Assembly: GCF_000406105.1 (NCBI RefSeq)
Contig: NZ_CM001974.1
Coordinates: forward strand, 4,377,536-4,441,535
DNA length: 64,000 nucleotides
DNA from: Dickeya chrysanthemi NCPPB 402
GTDB lineage: Bacteria > Pseudomonadota > Gammaproteobacteria > Enterobacterales > Enterobacteriaceae
Reading direction: 5' to 3'
Of this stretch, positions 48,956 through 56,283 are shown piece by piece (the first letter of the stretch is position 1; each line of letters starts with the position of its first letter). The position numbers and the translations under genes were made by a program. The notes under the pieces were generated by a model. That model searched no databases, was not told where the DNA came from, and was given only the letters and a program-made list of their open reading frames with translations.

Positions 48956-49864
48956 ATGCGTTTACGCCACATCGAAGTCTTTCAGGCGATCGTTCAGGCC
49001 GGCACCATCAGCGGCGCAGCACGGCTACTCAACGTTTCCCAGCCCAACGTCAGCCGGGTGCTGAATCACGCTGAACAGCAACTGGGGTTCGCCCTGTTCG
49101 AGCGGCGTTCGCAAGGGTTGGTGCCCACGGTGGAAGGGCAACGGCTGATGCCGGAGATAGACCAGCTTTACCGCCAGTTGCAGGCGATTTCCCGCCTGAC
49201 CGAGAACATTCGCCAGGGCCAGTGCGAAACCATGCGGCTCGGTGCCGCCCACGCCTTCGGCCAGATGATCGTCGCCCCGGCGATGGTGGAGTTTCAGCAG
49301 CAGGTGCCGCTCATGAACATCGAGCTGGTGACCGAACACTTCAGCACCCTGTGCCAGAACATTCAGCAGCAGCAGCTCGACCTGGCGCTGGTGTTCGGCC
49401 AGCAGGTGCCGCCGGATTTGCTGGCCGAACCGCTGTGCCAGTCGCGCATGGTGGCGATTCTACCGAAAGACAGCCCGCAGCAGGGGCCGGTATCGCTGGA
49501 ATGGTTGTGCCGCAACAACCTGCTGATGATGCAGCAGCAAGACCCGTTGGGCCAGGTGGTGCACCGTGCGCTGCGCGACCGTCGCCTCACACCGGCGGCT
49601 TCGCTGTACATTAAGACTTATTCGGTGATCGCCGATATGGTGTTGGCAGGCGGCGGTACCGGCATCGTCGACCTGTTTACCGCCCGCCGTTACGCCGACC
49701 AGCTCAAAATCGTGCCCATCAGCCAGCCGTTGCCGTTCGAGGTGATGCTGATAAGCCGCCGCGATATCCCGCAATCACGCGAGATCCTGCAACTCAAACA
49801 GGTGCTGAAAAGCAAGTGCCGCGAACTCGCCAGCCAGTGCCAGCCGCTGCTGGAAGCAGCATAA
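48956..49864 (+). CDS. LysR-family transcriptional regulator
   Basis: 302 residues from the ATG at 48956 (MRLRHIEVFQAIVQAGTISG). N-terminal winged helix (GAARLLNVSQPNVSRVLNHAEQQLG) and a C-terminal periplasmic-binding-like effector domain. A longer frame open upstream only shadows the dipeptidase gene. By position it probably controls block 2, sensing a peptide or amino acid; the TGCACC palindrome is a candidate site. Confidence 0.92.
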   Translation: MRLRHIEVFQAIVQAGTISGAARLLNVSQPNVSRVLNHAEQQLGFALFERRSQGLVPTVEGQRLMPEIDQLYRQLQAISRLTENIRQGQCETMRLGAAHAFGQMIVAPAMVEFQQQVPLMNIELVTEHFSTLCQNIQQQQLDLALVFGQQVPPDLLAEPLCQSRMVAILPKDSPQQGPVSLEWLCRNNLLMMQQQDPLGQVVHRALRDRRLTPAASLYIKTYSVIADMVLAGGGTGIVDLFTARRYADQLKIVPISQPLPFEVMLISRRDIPQSREILQLKQVLKSKCRELASQCQPLLEAA

Positions 49865-49993
49865 TCGCTACCACCGATTTCCGGCTACCGCGCGATTCGG
49901 CCGGAAGCCGTGATTTGTCAGTCCGTTACCGCTGTCGCTTTTGGCAAAGCGCTCGTTATAATTACCCCATCACTTCTTAACAGGTATGCACCG

Positions 49994-50857
49994 ATGATTC
50001 GTAGCATGACCGCTTACGCCCGGCGAGAAATCAAGGGTGACTGGGGCAGCGCCGCCTGGGAGTTGCGCTCCGTAAACCAGCGTTATCTGGAAACCTACAT
50101 CCGTTTACCCGAACAATTCCGAAGCTTAGAGCCGGTAATCCGCGAACGCATCCGCAACCGTCTGACCCGCGGCAAAATCGAATGCGGCCTGCGTTTTGAG
50201 CTGGACCCACGTGCACAGGGGCAACTCATCCTCAACGAACAACTGGCTAAACAGCTGGTAGCGGCGGCGAACTGGGTGAAACTGCAAAGCGACGAAGGCG
50301 AAGTCAACCCGCTCGACATCCTGCGCTGGCCGGGGGTGATGTCGGCACAAGAGCAAGATCTGGACACCATCAGCGCTGAACTGATGCAGGCGCTGGAAGC
50401 CGCGCTGGACGACTTCATCCTCGCCCGCGAAAGCGAAGGCAACGCGCTCAAAGCGCTGATTGAACAACGGCTGGTCGGCGTCAGCGCCGAGGTCGCCAAA
50501 GTCCGCGCCCACATGCCGAACATTCTGCAATGGCAGCGGGAAAAACTGCAAAGCAAGCTGGAAGAGGCGCAAGTGCAGCTCGACGGCAACCGGCTGGAAC
50601 AAGAGCTGGTGTTGATGGCGCAACGCATCGACGTGGCCGAAGAACTCGACCGGCTCGAAGCCCACGTGCGGGAAACCTACAAAATCCTCAACAAGCAGGA
50701 AGCCGTCGGCCGCCGTCTGGACTTTATGATGCAGGAATTCAACCGCGAGTCGAACACGCTGGGTTCCAAATCCATCAACGCCGACGTCACCGCCTCCGCC
50801 ATCGAACTGAAAGTGCTGATCGAGCAAATGCGGGAACAGATTCAGAATATTGAGTAA
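49994..50857 (+). CDS. yicC: YicC/YloC family endoribonuclease
   Basis: 287 residues from the ATG at 49994 (MIRSMTAYARREIKGDWGSA). The YicC N-terminal domain is followed by the DUF1732 C-terminus (RLDFMMQEFNRESNTLGSKS). Recent work assigns endoribonuclease activity to this family. In E. coli it is divergent from and adjacent to rph; here it is separated from rph by the peptide island but keeps its orientation. Confidence 0.94.
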   Translation: MIRSMTAYARREIKGDWGSAAWELRSVNQRYLETYIRLPEQFRSLEPVIRERIRNRLTRGKIECGLRFELDPRAQGQLILNEQLAKQLVAAANWVKLQSDEGEVNPLDILRWPGVMSAQEQDLDTISAELMQALEAALDDFILARESEGNALKALIEQRLVGVSAEVAKVRAHMPNILQWQREKLQSKLEEAQVQLDGNRLEQELVLMAQRIDVAEELDRLEAHVRETYKILNKQEAVGRRLDFMMQEFNRESNTLGSKSINADVTASAIELKVLIEQMREQIQNIE

Positions 50858-50894
50858 CACCTCACAACGCATCACCCACCATCAAAAAACCAAT

Positions 50895-50920
50895 AAGCCC
50901 GCCGCATAGCGGGCTTTTTT
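50895..50920 (+). terminator. Intrinsic terminator of yicC
   Basis: AAGCCCGC / GCGGGCTT stem followed by six T residues, about 40 bases after the yicC stop. Confidence 0.9.
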
Positions 50921-51050
50921 GTTATCATGGGCTATCATCAGGAAGCAACAAAGCGCATGATAATGAAATAAAAAAGCATAAAATATACTCTGTATGATAT
51001 ACATCATTTTTATCTCGGCGGCTACTAATTAGTCAAAAAGATAAGTGGTA

Positions 51051-51177
51051 TATACCCAAAATAATTCGAGTTGCAGGAAGGCGGCAAGAGAGTGAATCCC
51101 GATGAGCTTACTCAGGTAAGTGATTCGGGTGAACGAACGCAGCCAACACACCTGCAACTTGAAGTATGACGGGTATA
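51051..51177. repeat. ERIC element, full length (127 bp)
   Basis: Exactly 127 bp from TATACCC to GGGTATA. The core GTGAATCCCGATGAGCTTAC and GTAAGTGATTCGGGTGAACG correspond to the conserved ERIC halves, forming a long imperfect palindrome. It is the uninterrupted version of the other two copies in the window. Confidence 0.93.
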
Positions 51178-51333
51178 GTCGATATAGCTCAGGAATACAG
51201 CGGTAAAATAGTTAATCTGTTATCAATGATAGTTTTTTATTTCTTTGATAAGAAAAACCGCTTAGGTATATATTATACACCTCTATTATAATGGCCGGTT
51301 GTATCATGATAAAAGTAGTCGATTATTAATATA

Positions 51334-51512
51334 CTAGGGTGTGTCCCGTAACTATTTTTTTTACAGTTCAGCATTGTTATAACTGTGCAAAAAAAACGCT
51401 TTAAGCGATAAAGAACGACTAAAAACGATCAATGTTTAACCAAGAATCATATTTCGGAAATGATTCTTGCAGCACTTTTTAGCGTGTAGGGAGGTTAAGG
51501 GACAGACCCTAG
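51334..51512. mobile_element. MITE-like element with 19-bp terminal inverted repeats
   Basis: Left end CTAGGGTGTGTCCCGTAAC (51334-51352) and right end GTTAAGGGACAGACCCTAG (51494-51512) are inverted repeats matching at 17 of 19 positions. The 179-bp interior encodes nothing but contains a strong hairpin (AAGAATCAT / ATGATTCTT at 51442-51468). The CTAG ends would fit TA-type target duplication. It looks like a non-autonomous element or the collapsed ends of an insertion sequence. It ends about 48 bases before the retron RNA. Confidence 0.65.
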
Positions 51513-51560
51513 GATTAACTAAGCATTGATTTATAAAAAAAACCTTGTTAGCATAAATTC

Positions 51561-51685
51561 GGGCCTATAGAAAGATTTTGTATCATGTTTCGTGATATGT
51601 GAAAAAAAAGTTAGAGGCAACGCCCTAAGTATGCTCGGTTATGAGGAACTACCTCACGCCCTGCTAAAGAGTTTCTATAGTGCCC
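51561..51685 (+). ncRNA. Retron msr-msd RNA
   Basis: The outer a1/a2 inverted repeat is GGGCCTATAGAAA (51561-51573) and TTTCTATAGTGCCC (51672-51685), pairing over 13 bases with one bulge. Directly after a1 comes GATTTTG, like the GATTTG following a1 in retron Ec67, so G51574 is the candidate branching guanosine. A hairpin TATCATG-TTT-CGTGATA (51581-51597) has the UUU loop typical of msr stems. The following segment (about 51609-51671) folds back on itself (TTAG...CTAA, TGAGG/CCTCA) as expected for msd. Length 125 nt, close to Ec67. The reverse transcriptase starts 26 bases later. Confidence 0.82.
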
Positions 51686-51710
51686 TTTATCAATTCTATT
51701 AGAGAGTCAT

Positions 51711-53389
51711 ATGAGCTTCCTGGCTAAACTAAAAGAATCTCAGAACATTTCAGATATTGCAAATCTGCTTGGTTGCTCACCAAAATCATTAGCATATACT
51801 ATCTATAAAAGCCAAAATAATTATATAACATTTAAAATTAGTAAGAAAAATGGTGGTCACAGAGATATTAAGGCACCAGCAAAAAAACTTAAGGAGTTGC
51901 AGCGGCGGCTTGCTAAAGGATTACAAGAGTGTATCGAAGAGATACATGGTAAAAAAATAAAAAGATATCCTCGCATGGTTATACAAAAGGAAAATCAATT
52001 TTTACGAATGCTTATGAGCATAAAAATAAAAATCTTGTACTAAATCTTGATTTAGAGGATTTTTTTGACAGTATCAATTTTGGAAGAGTCAGAGGATATT
52101 TTATCCACAACAAAAATTTTATGCTTCCAGAAAAGACAGCAACGATTATTGCCCAAATTGCTTGCCATGAGAACAGTCTTCCTCAAGGCAGCCCCTGTTC
52201 CCCTGTAATATCCAATATGGTTGCTCAAATATTAGATGTAAAACTCAGTGCATTAGCAAAGAAAAACAAATGTTTCTATACTAGATACGTCGATGATTTA
52301 ACTATATCAACCAATAGAAATGTCTTTCCTATTGATATTATGGAATTACATGGCCACAACCCTATTATTGGGAAATCATTAATAAATGAAATAAAAAGAT
52401 CTGGTTTCACGATTAATGATAATAAAACAAGAGTCCAACGTAAGAATTCAAGACAGGACGTTACAGGATTGATAGTAAACAAAAAAGTTAATGTCAAGTC
52501 TGAGTTCAAACATCTTGCCAGAGCAATGGCCAATAATTTTTTCAAAAATAATCAAGCATTCATGTCCTTAAGCGGAGAAAAAACGCCTATAAGCCTTGAA
52601 AAACTTAATGGGATGTTAAGTTTCATATATCAAATAAGAAATAGAATGGATGTGCAAAATGCCAATGATCAACCTAGAAAAGCACATGACTCATTTGAAA
52701 AAACTTATTCTGATTTTTTGTTTTATAAAAATTTTGCAGCAAATAGTAGAACAGTCGTAATATGTGAAGGTGAAACCGATAACATATATTTGAATTATGC
52801 TTTTAAAAACTTGGTAAGTTATTATCCTGAACTACAGAACTATGGAAAGGGAATCAAAAAAAGAATAGACATTCATTTGTTCAAGCAGACCAAGTTACTT
52901 TCTCGATTATTAAATATTACCGATGGAACAGGGAATAACATCAAATTATTAAACACTTATCAGAAAAGAATGAGTAGATTTTCATCTCCCCCGAGAAAGT
53001 TTCCAGTTATATTGCTACTTGATAACGACAGCGGATCAGTTAGCGTTGAAGGAGTGATCAACAGAGAATTTATGGAGACTCGGGAAATACTCGATGGTTT
53101 TATTTATGTATGTGAAAACTTTTATGTTGTTAAAACCCCTTTGATATTTGATATGAAAGAAACAAAAATAGAGGATTTTTTCGACACAAAAACTTTGTCT
53201 AAAAAATTAGGAGAAAAAAGTTTTACAACCAACAATAAATTTGACAAAAATCTTTATTTTGGCAAGAAAAAATTTGCAGAAATAATTGTTAAACAGAATC
53301 ATAGAGATATTAATTTCTCAAAATTCAAGATGATTATTGATTTATTTCAAAATATTATTATTGATTATAGACGTAGAATGGATATATAA
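51711..53389 (+). pseudogene. Retron reverse transcriptase-TOPRIM fusion (Ec67-like), interrupted by -1 frameshift
   Basis: Joined across one frameshift this is about 559 residues; Ec67 RT has 586. The first frame (51711 to about 51960) encodes the N-terminal RT part (FKISKKNGGHRDIKAP). The rest is in the -1 frame: the retron X motif NAYEH, NLDLEDFFDSINFGRVRGYF, PQGSPCSPVISN, the catalytic YVDD and the Y-region VTG (DVTGLIVN). A TOPRIM domain follows (VVICEGETDNIYL, then LLLDNDSG). RT makes msDNA from the adjacent RNA; TOPRIM is the presumed toxic effector in type I-C retron defence. The shift lies at A7-T-A5 (51951-51963), where one added A restores the Ec67-like sequence. Possible sequencing indel, inactivation or slippage. 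Confidence 0.85.
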
Positions 53390-53390
53390 A

Positions 53391-53894
53391 TCACATACGT
53401 AATCTAAATCGACCGTTTGCTGGTGCTTTTGACTTGAAATTTGGCTGAGCCATTAATATAATATTACTCTCATTGAGAGATTTTATTATTGATTTATGCC
53501 TAGGCCGTAACTTGGCTGCCATTCTATCGGAAATTCTATCCATATCTTTCCATCGTTTAGTATAAGAATCATAACTTTCATCGTATATTATCCTTAATAG
53601 ATCATCAGTGAATTCACTTTCTTCATTTTGATGTAGCTCTTTCGCTATCTCAGAAGCTATATCATAAATCCTAGCAATGACCTCCATATCGGTATCGACA
53701 CCATGAAGTTCATTAGTTGCTAACCAAAAATACTCCTGGTGCAACTCTCCTAACTTAAGCATTAACTGATACTCAGATGCTCTTAGCTTGCTCGTTGCCT
53801 CAGAGTGCATTTTTATTTTATGATTTATAAAAGCAGCAATTAATGAAACAAGAACACCGCTTATAAATCCAAAGAAAATTGAATATATGTTCAT
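53391..53894 (-). CDS. Small membrane-anchored protein of unknown function
   Basis: 167 residues from the ATG at 53894 (MNIYSIFFGFISGVLVSLIAAF); ten more codons are open upstream. One N-terminal membrane helix (about 3-23), then a mostly helical, charged cytoplasmic region with no motif I recognise. Its stop is two bases from the retron stop, so the two genes converge, and it shares the retron's AT-rich composition. It diverges from the first XRE gene across the paired operators, so it may be under that repressor. Not a known retron effector as far as I can tell. Confidence 0.6.
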   Translation of the reverse strand: MNIYSIFFGFISGVLVSLIAAFINHKIKMHSEATSKLRASEYQLMLKLGELHQEYFWLATNELHGVDTDMEVIARIYDIASEIAKELHQNEESEFTDDLLRIIYDESYDSYTKRWKDMDRISDRMAAKLRPRHKSIIKSLNESNIILMAQPNFKSKAPANGRFRLRM

Positions 53895-53987
53895 AACTAA
53901 TCTACAATTGCTAAAATAAAGCACATGACATTCAACATAACTAATGTATACCTACAACGCCAGCATAAAATAATACATCAACTATAA

Positions 53988-54036
53988 CTACGATAATCGT
54001 AGTATCTAAACCCCCTCATGACTACGAATATCGTAG
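53988..54036. promoter_or_regulatory. Paired palindromic operators before first XRE gene
   Basis: CTACGATAATCGTAG (53988-54002) and CTACGAATATCGTAG (54022-54036), both CTACGA-N3-TCGTAG, have centres 34 bp apart. The second ends two bases before the chosen XRE start codon. The same arrangement recurs upstream of the second XRE gene, which implies autoregulation. Confidence 0.82.
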
Positions 54037-54038
54037 CC

Positions 54039-54371
54039 ATGAATACTTCCCAACAACGCCACGATGTTTTCAGCCAACGTTTAAAGGATGCCCGCTTATT
54101 GCGTGGGCTGTCCCAGAAAGGGTTGGGTATCGCTGCCGGAATCGATGAGTTTGTTGCCAGTGCACGCATTAATCGCTATGAAAAGGGTGTGCATGAAGCG
54201 AATATCGTGACCGCGAAGCGTCTTGCAGAAGCGCTCAATGTCCCCCTGGCTTACTTCTATGCTGATGATGACAATCTGGCAAAAATGATCCTGTTGTTTG
54301 CCGATTTACCCAGAGAGCAGCAGGAAAAAGTGCTGGCATCGTTAGACAATAACCAGCCTGAAACAACGTGA
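54039..54371 (+). CDS. XRE-family transcriptional regulator (first copy)
   Basis: 110 residues from the ATG at 54039 (MNTSQQRHDVFSQRLKDARL). I chose this start by comparison with the second copy, where the ATG also follows the operator by two bases; an upstream ATG at 54018 would place the operator inside the gene. Helix-turn-helix at about residues 13-65 (RLLRGLSQKGLGIAAGIDEFVASARINRYEKG). The C-terminal part may dimerise. No room for a normal ribosome-binding site is left between operator and ATG. Roughly two-thirds identical to the copy at 54.7 kb. Confidence 0.85.
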   Translation: MNTSQQRHDVFSQRLKDARLLRGLSQKGLGIAAGIDEFVASARINRYEKGVHEANIVTAKRLAEALNVPLAYFYADDDNLAKMILLFADLPREQQEKVLASLDNNQPETT

Positions 54372-54378
54372 AACGTGC

Positions 54379-54636
54379 TTAACACGATTTCGTTCTTATC
54401 CTGATTTTACGATCAATCAATTCACCATCCTGACCGTAATACCGGCTCGGCCATATCTCGGCAGGGTGAATTCCCAGCGCTTCGGCAACCAGCCATTCCC
54501 CCTTCGGCCAGGGCCTGACCAATACATTCGCCAGTGTTGATGCACTCAAACCCGCAGAGCGGGAAAGCGCTGCCATCGAGGTACGTTGCTTGTGCAGAGC
54601 GGCGATAATATCTGCCTGATGCCAATCCTTTTTCAT
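54379..54636 (-). CDS. Nlp/Ner-type DNA-binding regulator (SfsB-like)
   Basis: 85 residues from the ATG at 54636 (MKKDWHQADIIAALHKQRTS). It matches the Nlp/Ner lambda-repressor-like fold: WHQADIIAALHK, SMAALSRSAGLSASTLANVL, RPWPKGEWLVAEALGIHPAEIWPSRY. Relatives are phage Ner proteins and E. coli Nlp (SfsB). It sits in opposite orientation between two XRE copies and its promoter region holds the second operator pair, so the second XRE protein probably represses it. Confidence 0.87.
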   Translation of the reverse strand: MKKDWHQADIIAALHKQRTSMAALSRSAGLSASTLANVLVRPWPKGEWLVAEALGIHPAEIWPSRYYGQDGELIDRKIRIRTKSC

Positions 54637-54683
54637 CCAGCCTCCTGACTCGTCACCGTTATGAAGAATAATTACAGCAAATA

Positions 54684-54732
54684 CTACGTTATTCGTAGTA
54701 TCTCGCTCAAGCAAAAACTACGATTCTCGTAG
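54684..54732. promoter_or_regulatory. Paired palindromic operators before second XRE gene
   Basis: CTACGTTATTCGTAG (54684-54698) and CTACGATTCTCGTAG (54718-54732) share the CTACG/CGTAG arms of the first pair and have the same 34-bp centre spacing. They occupy the divergent nlp/XRE promoter region; the second site ends two bases before the XRE ATG. Confidence 0.82.
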
Positions 54733-54734
54733 TC

Positions 54735-55055
54735 ATGAAAGCAAAACCAAACTACCATGACGTTTTCTGTCAACGGCTTAAGCAAGCCCGGCTGGCAAAA
54801 GGTTTGTCACAGAAAAAACTCGGCATCGCTGCCGGAATTGATGAATTCGTGGCAAGCCCCCGTATTAACCGCTATGAAAAAGGCGTGCACGAAGCCAGCA
54901 TCGATACCGCTCAGCAACTCGCGGACGCACTTGATGTCCCGCTGGCATTCTTCTATACCGCAGATGACCAACTGGCTGAATTGATGCTGGCGTTTTGGGA
55001 GATGCCGCCAGAAAAACGGGCAGAGATTTTAGCGTTAGCGCAAACAGGTGAATGA
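54735..55055 (+). CDS. XRE-family transcriptional regulator (second copy)
   Basis: 106 residues starting MKAKPNYHDVFCQRLKQARLA. The helix-turn-helix (GLSQKKLGIAAGIDEFVASPRINRYEKG) is nearly identical to the first copy, including the recognition region, so both proteins should bind the same CTACGA sites. The C-terminal half differs more (FFYTADDQLAELMLAFWEMP). The start codon is two bases after an operator, leaving no space for a standard ribosome-binding site. Confidence 0.87.
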   Translation: MKAKPNYHDVFCQRLKQARLAKGLSQKKLGIAAGIDEFVASPRINRYEKGVHEASIDTAQQLADALDVPLAFFYTADDQLAELMLAFWEMPPEKRAEILALAQTGE

Positions 55056-55142
55056 TATTCCGCACATCCAGAAAAGAGCGCTCTTAACGGTGTATGGCGC
55101 TAAAACGGCGGGTTTACAGCGGGCCGGAAGACGTTGAAGCAA

Positions 55143-55179
55143 CATCGCCGCCCCCATCATACGGCAGGGGGCGGCGATG
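55143..55179. terminator. GC-rich hairpin downstream of aguA
   Basis: Perfect 13-base arms CATCGCCGCCCCC and GGGGGCGGCGATG with an 11-base loop, between the convergent second XRE gene and aguA. No T-run, so termination is probable but not classical. Confidence 0.55.
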
Positions 55180-55182
55180 AGA

Positions 55183-56280
55183 TTAGCGGTGTGCCGCCGG
55201 GATTTGCTGGGTAATACAGTGGATGTTGCCGCCGCCCAACAGGATTTCGCGCGCCGGTACGCCGCTTATCAGGTAGTCGGGGAACATCTGTTGCAACAGC
55301 GTATGCGCCTCGCCGTCGGTGCGTTCGTCCAGTAGCGGATAAATAATCTGCTTATTGCTGATCAGAAAATTGACGTACGAGCCCGCCAGCCGTGACCCGG
55401 CGTTGCGTTCAATCGCGTTGCCCTCGGTCACGCCCGCCGCTTCTTCCGGTGTGGCGTACAGCGGGCCCGGTGCCGGCAGTTTCCAGATTTTCAGCGACCG
55501 GCCCTGGGCGTCCTTCACCTGCGACAACACCTGATACGCCGCCTGAGAGCGGGCGTACTGCGGGTCGTCTTCGTCGTCCGTCCAGTGCAGCGCCACTTCG
55601 CCGGGGCGGATAAAACAGCACATGTTGTCGATGTGGCCGTCGGTTTCGTCGTTATAGACGCCCTCTTCCAGCCAGATAAACGCCGACACGCCGAGATAAT
55701 CCCGCAGGTGTTGCTCAATCTGCGCTTTGCTCAGATGCGGATTGCGGTTCGGGTTTAACAGGCACTCGGCGGTGGTCAGCAGCGTGCCTTCGCCGTCGGT
55801 ATGGATGGAGCCGCCTTCCAGAATCAGCGGTGCGGCGTAGCGTGCATCGCCATGATGCGCCAGCACCTGCGCCGCGACTTTCTCGTCACGGCGCCAGTCT
55901 TCATACAATCCGCCAAGCGCGCCGCCCCAGGCGTTGAACTGCCAGTCTACGCCGCGGCGTTCACCGGCATCGTTCAGCACCACGGTTGGCCCGGTGTCCC
56001 GCACCCAGGCATCGTCGCTTTCCATCTCCACCAGCGTCACGCCAGCCGGCATCACGCTTTTGGCCAGCGCCATTTGGTCACGCGGCACGCCCATGATAAC
56101 CGGCGTAGTCTGTGCAATGGCGGCGGCGACGGCGGCAAAGGTGCGCTGTGCCGGAATCGCATCGCCTTGCATACGCCAGTTGTCGCGGCGGTACGGCCAC
56201 AGCATCCACACGGCGTCGTGCGGCACCCATTCCGCTGGCATGGAGAAACCGTCCTGCAACGGCGTGGTCAGTTCAGACAT
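55183..56280 (-). CDS. aguA: Agmatine deiminase AguA
   Basis: AguA converts agmatine to N-carbamoylputrescine and ammonia, the route from arginine decarboxylation to putrescine. 365 residues from the second Met ([20 protein letters not shown]). Guanidino-group modifying fold with [33 protein letters not shown] and the catalytic Cys in [14 protein letters not shown]. It follows aguB by three bases, forming the operon aguB-aguA. Confidence 0.96.
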   Translation of the reverse strand: MSELTTPLQDGFSMPAEWVPHDAVWMLWPYRRDNWRMQGDAIPAQRTFAAVAAAIAQTTPVIMGVPRDQMALAKSVMPAGVTLVEMESDDAWVRDTGPTVVLNDAGERRGVDWQFNAWGGALGGLYEDWRRDEKVAAQVLAHHGDARYAAPLILEGGSIHTDGEGTLLTTAECLLNPNRNPHLSKAQIEQHLRDYLGVSAFIWLEEGVYNDETDGHIDNMCCFIRPGEVALHWTDDEDDPQYARSQAAYQVLSQVKDAQGRSLKIWKLPAPGPLYATPEEAAGVTEGNAIERNAGSRLAGSYVNFLISNKQIIYPLLDERTDGEAHTLLQQMFPDYLISGVPAREILLGGGNIHCITQQIPAAHR

Positions 56281-56283
56281 CAC

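Larger units (their letters stand above)
50858..51560. other. AT-rich gap between yicC and retron
   Basis: About 700 bases without a gene. In order it holds the yicC terminator, a 127-bp ERIC, an AT-rich stretch with an AGCGGT...ACCGCT inverted repeat (about 51200-51270) and a 179-bp MITE-like element. Base composition drops sharply compared with yicC. Confidence 0.7.

Noticed and set aside
51334..51512. Considered as the retron a1/a2 repeat
   Set aside because: A better-fitting a1/a2 pair with correct spacing, branching G and msr hairpin lies at 51561-51685, next to the RT; the outer repeat fits a transposable element instead.
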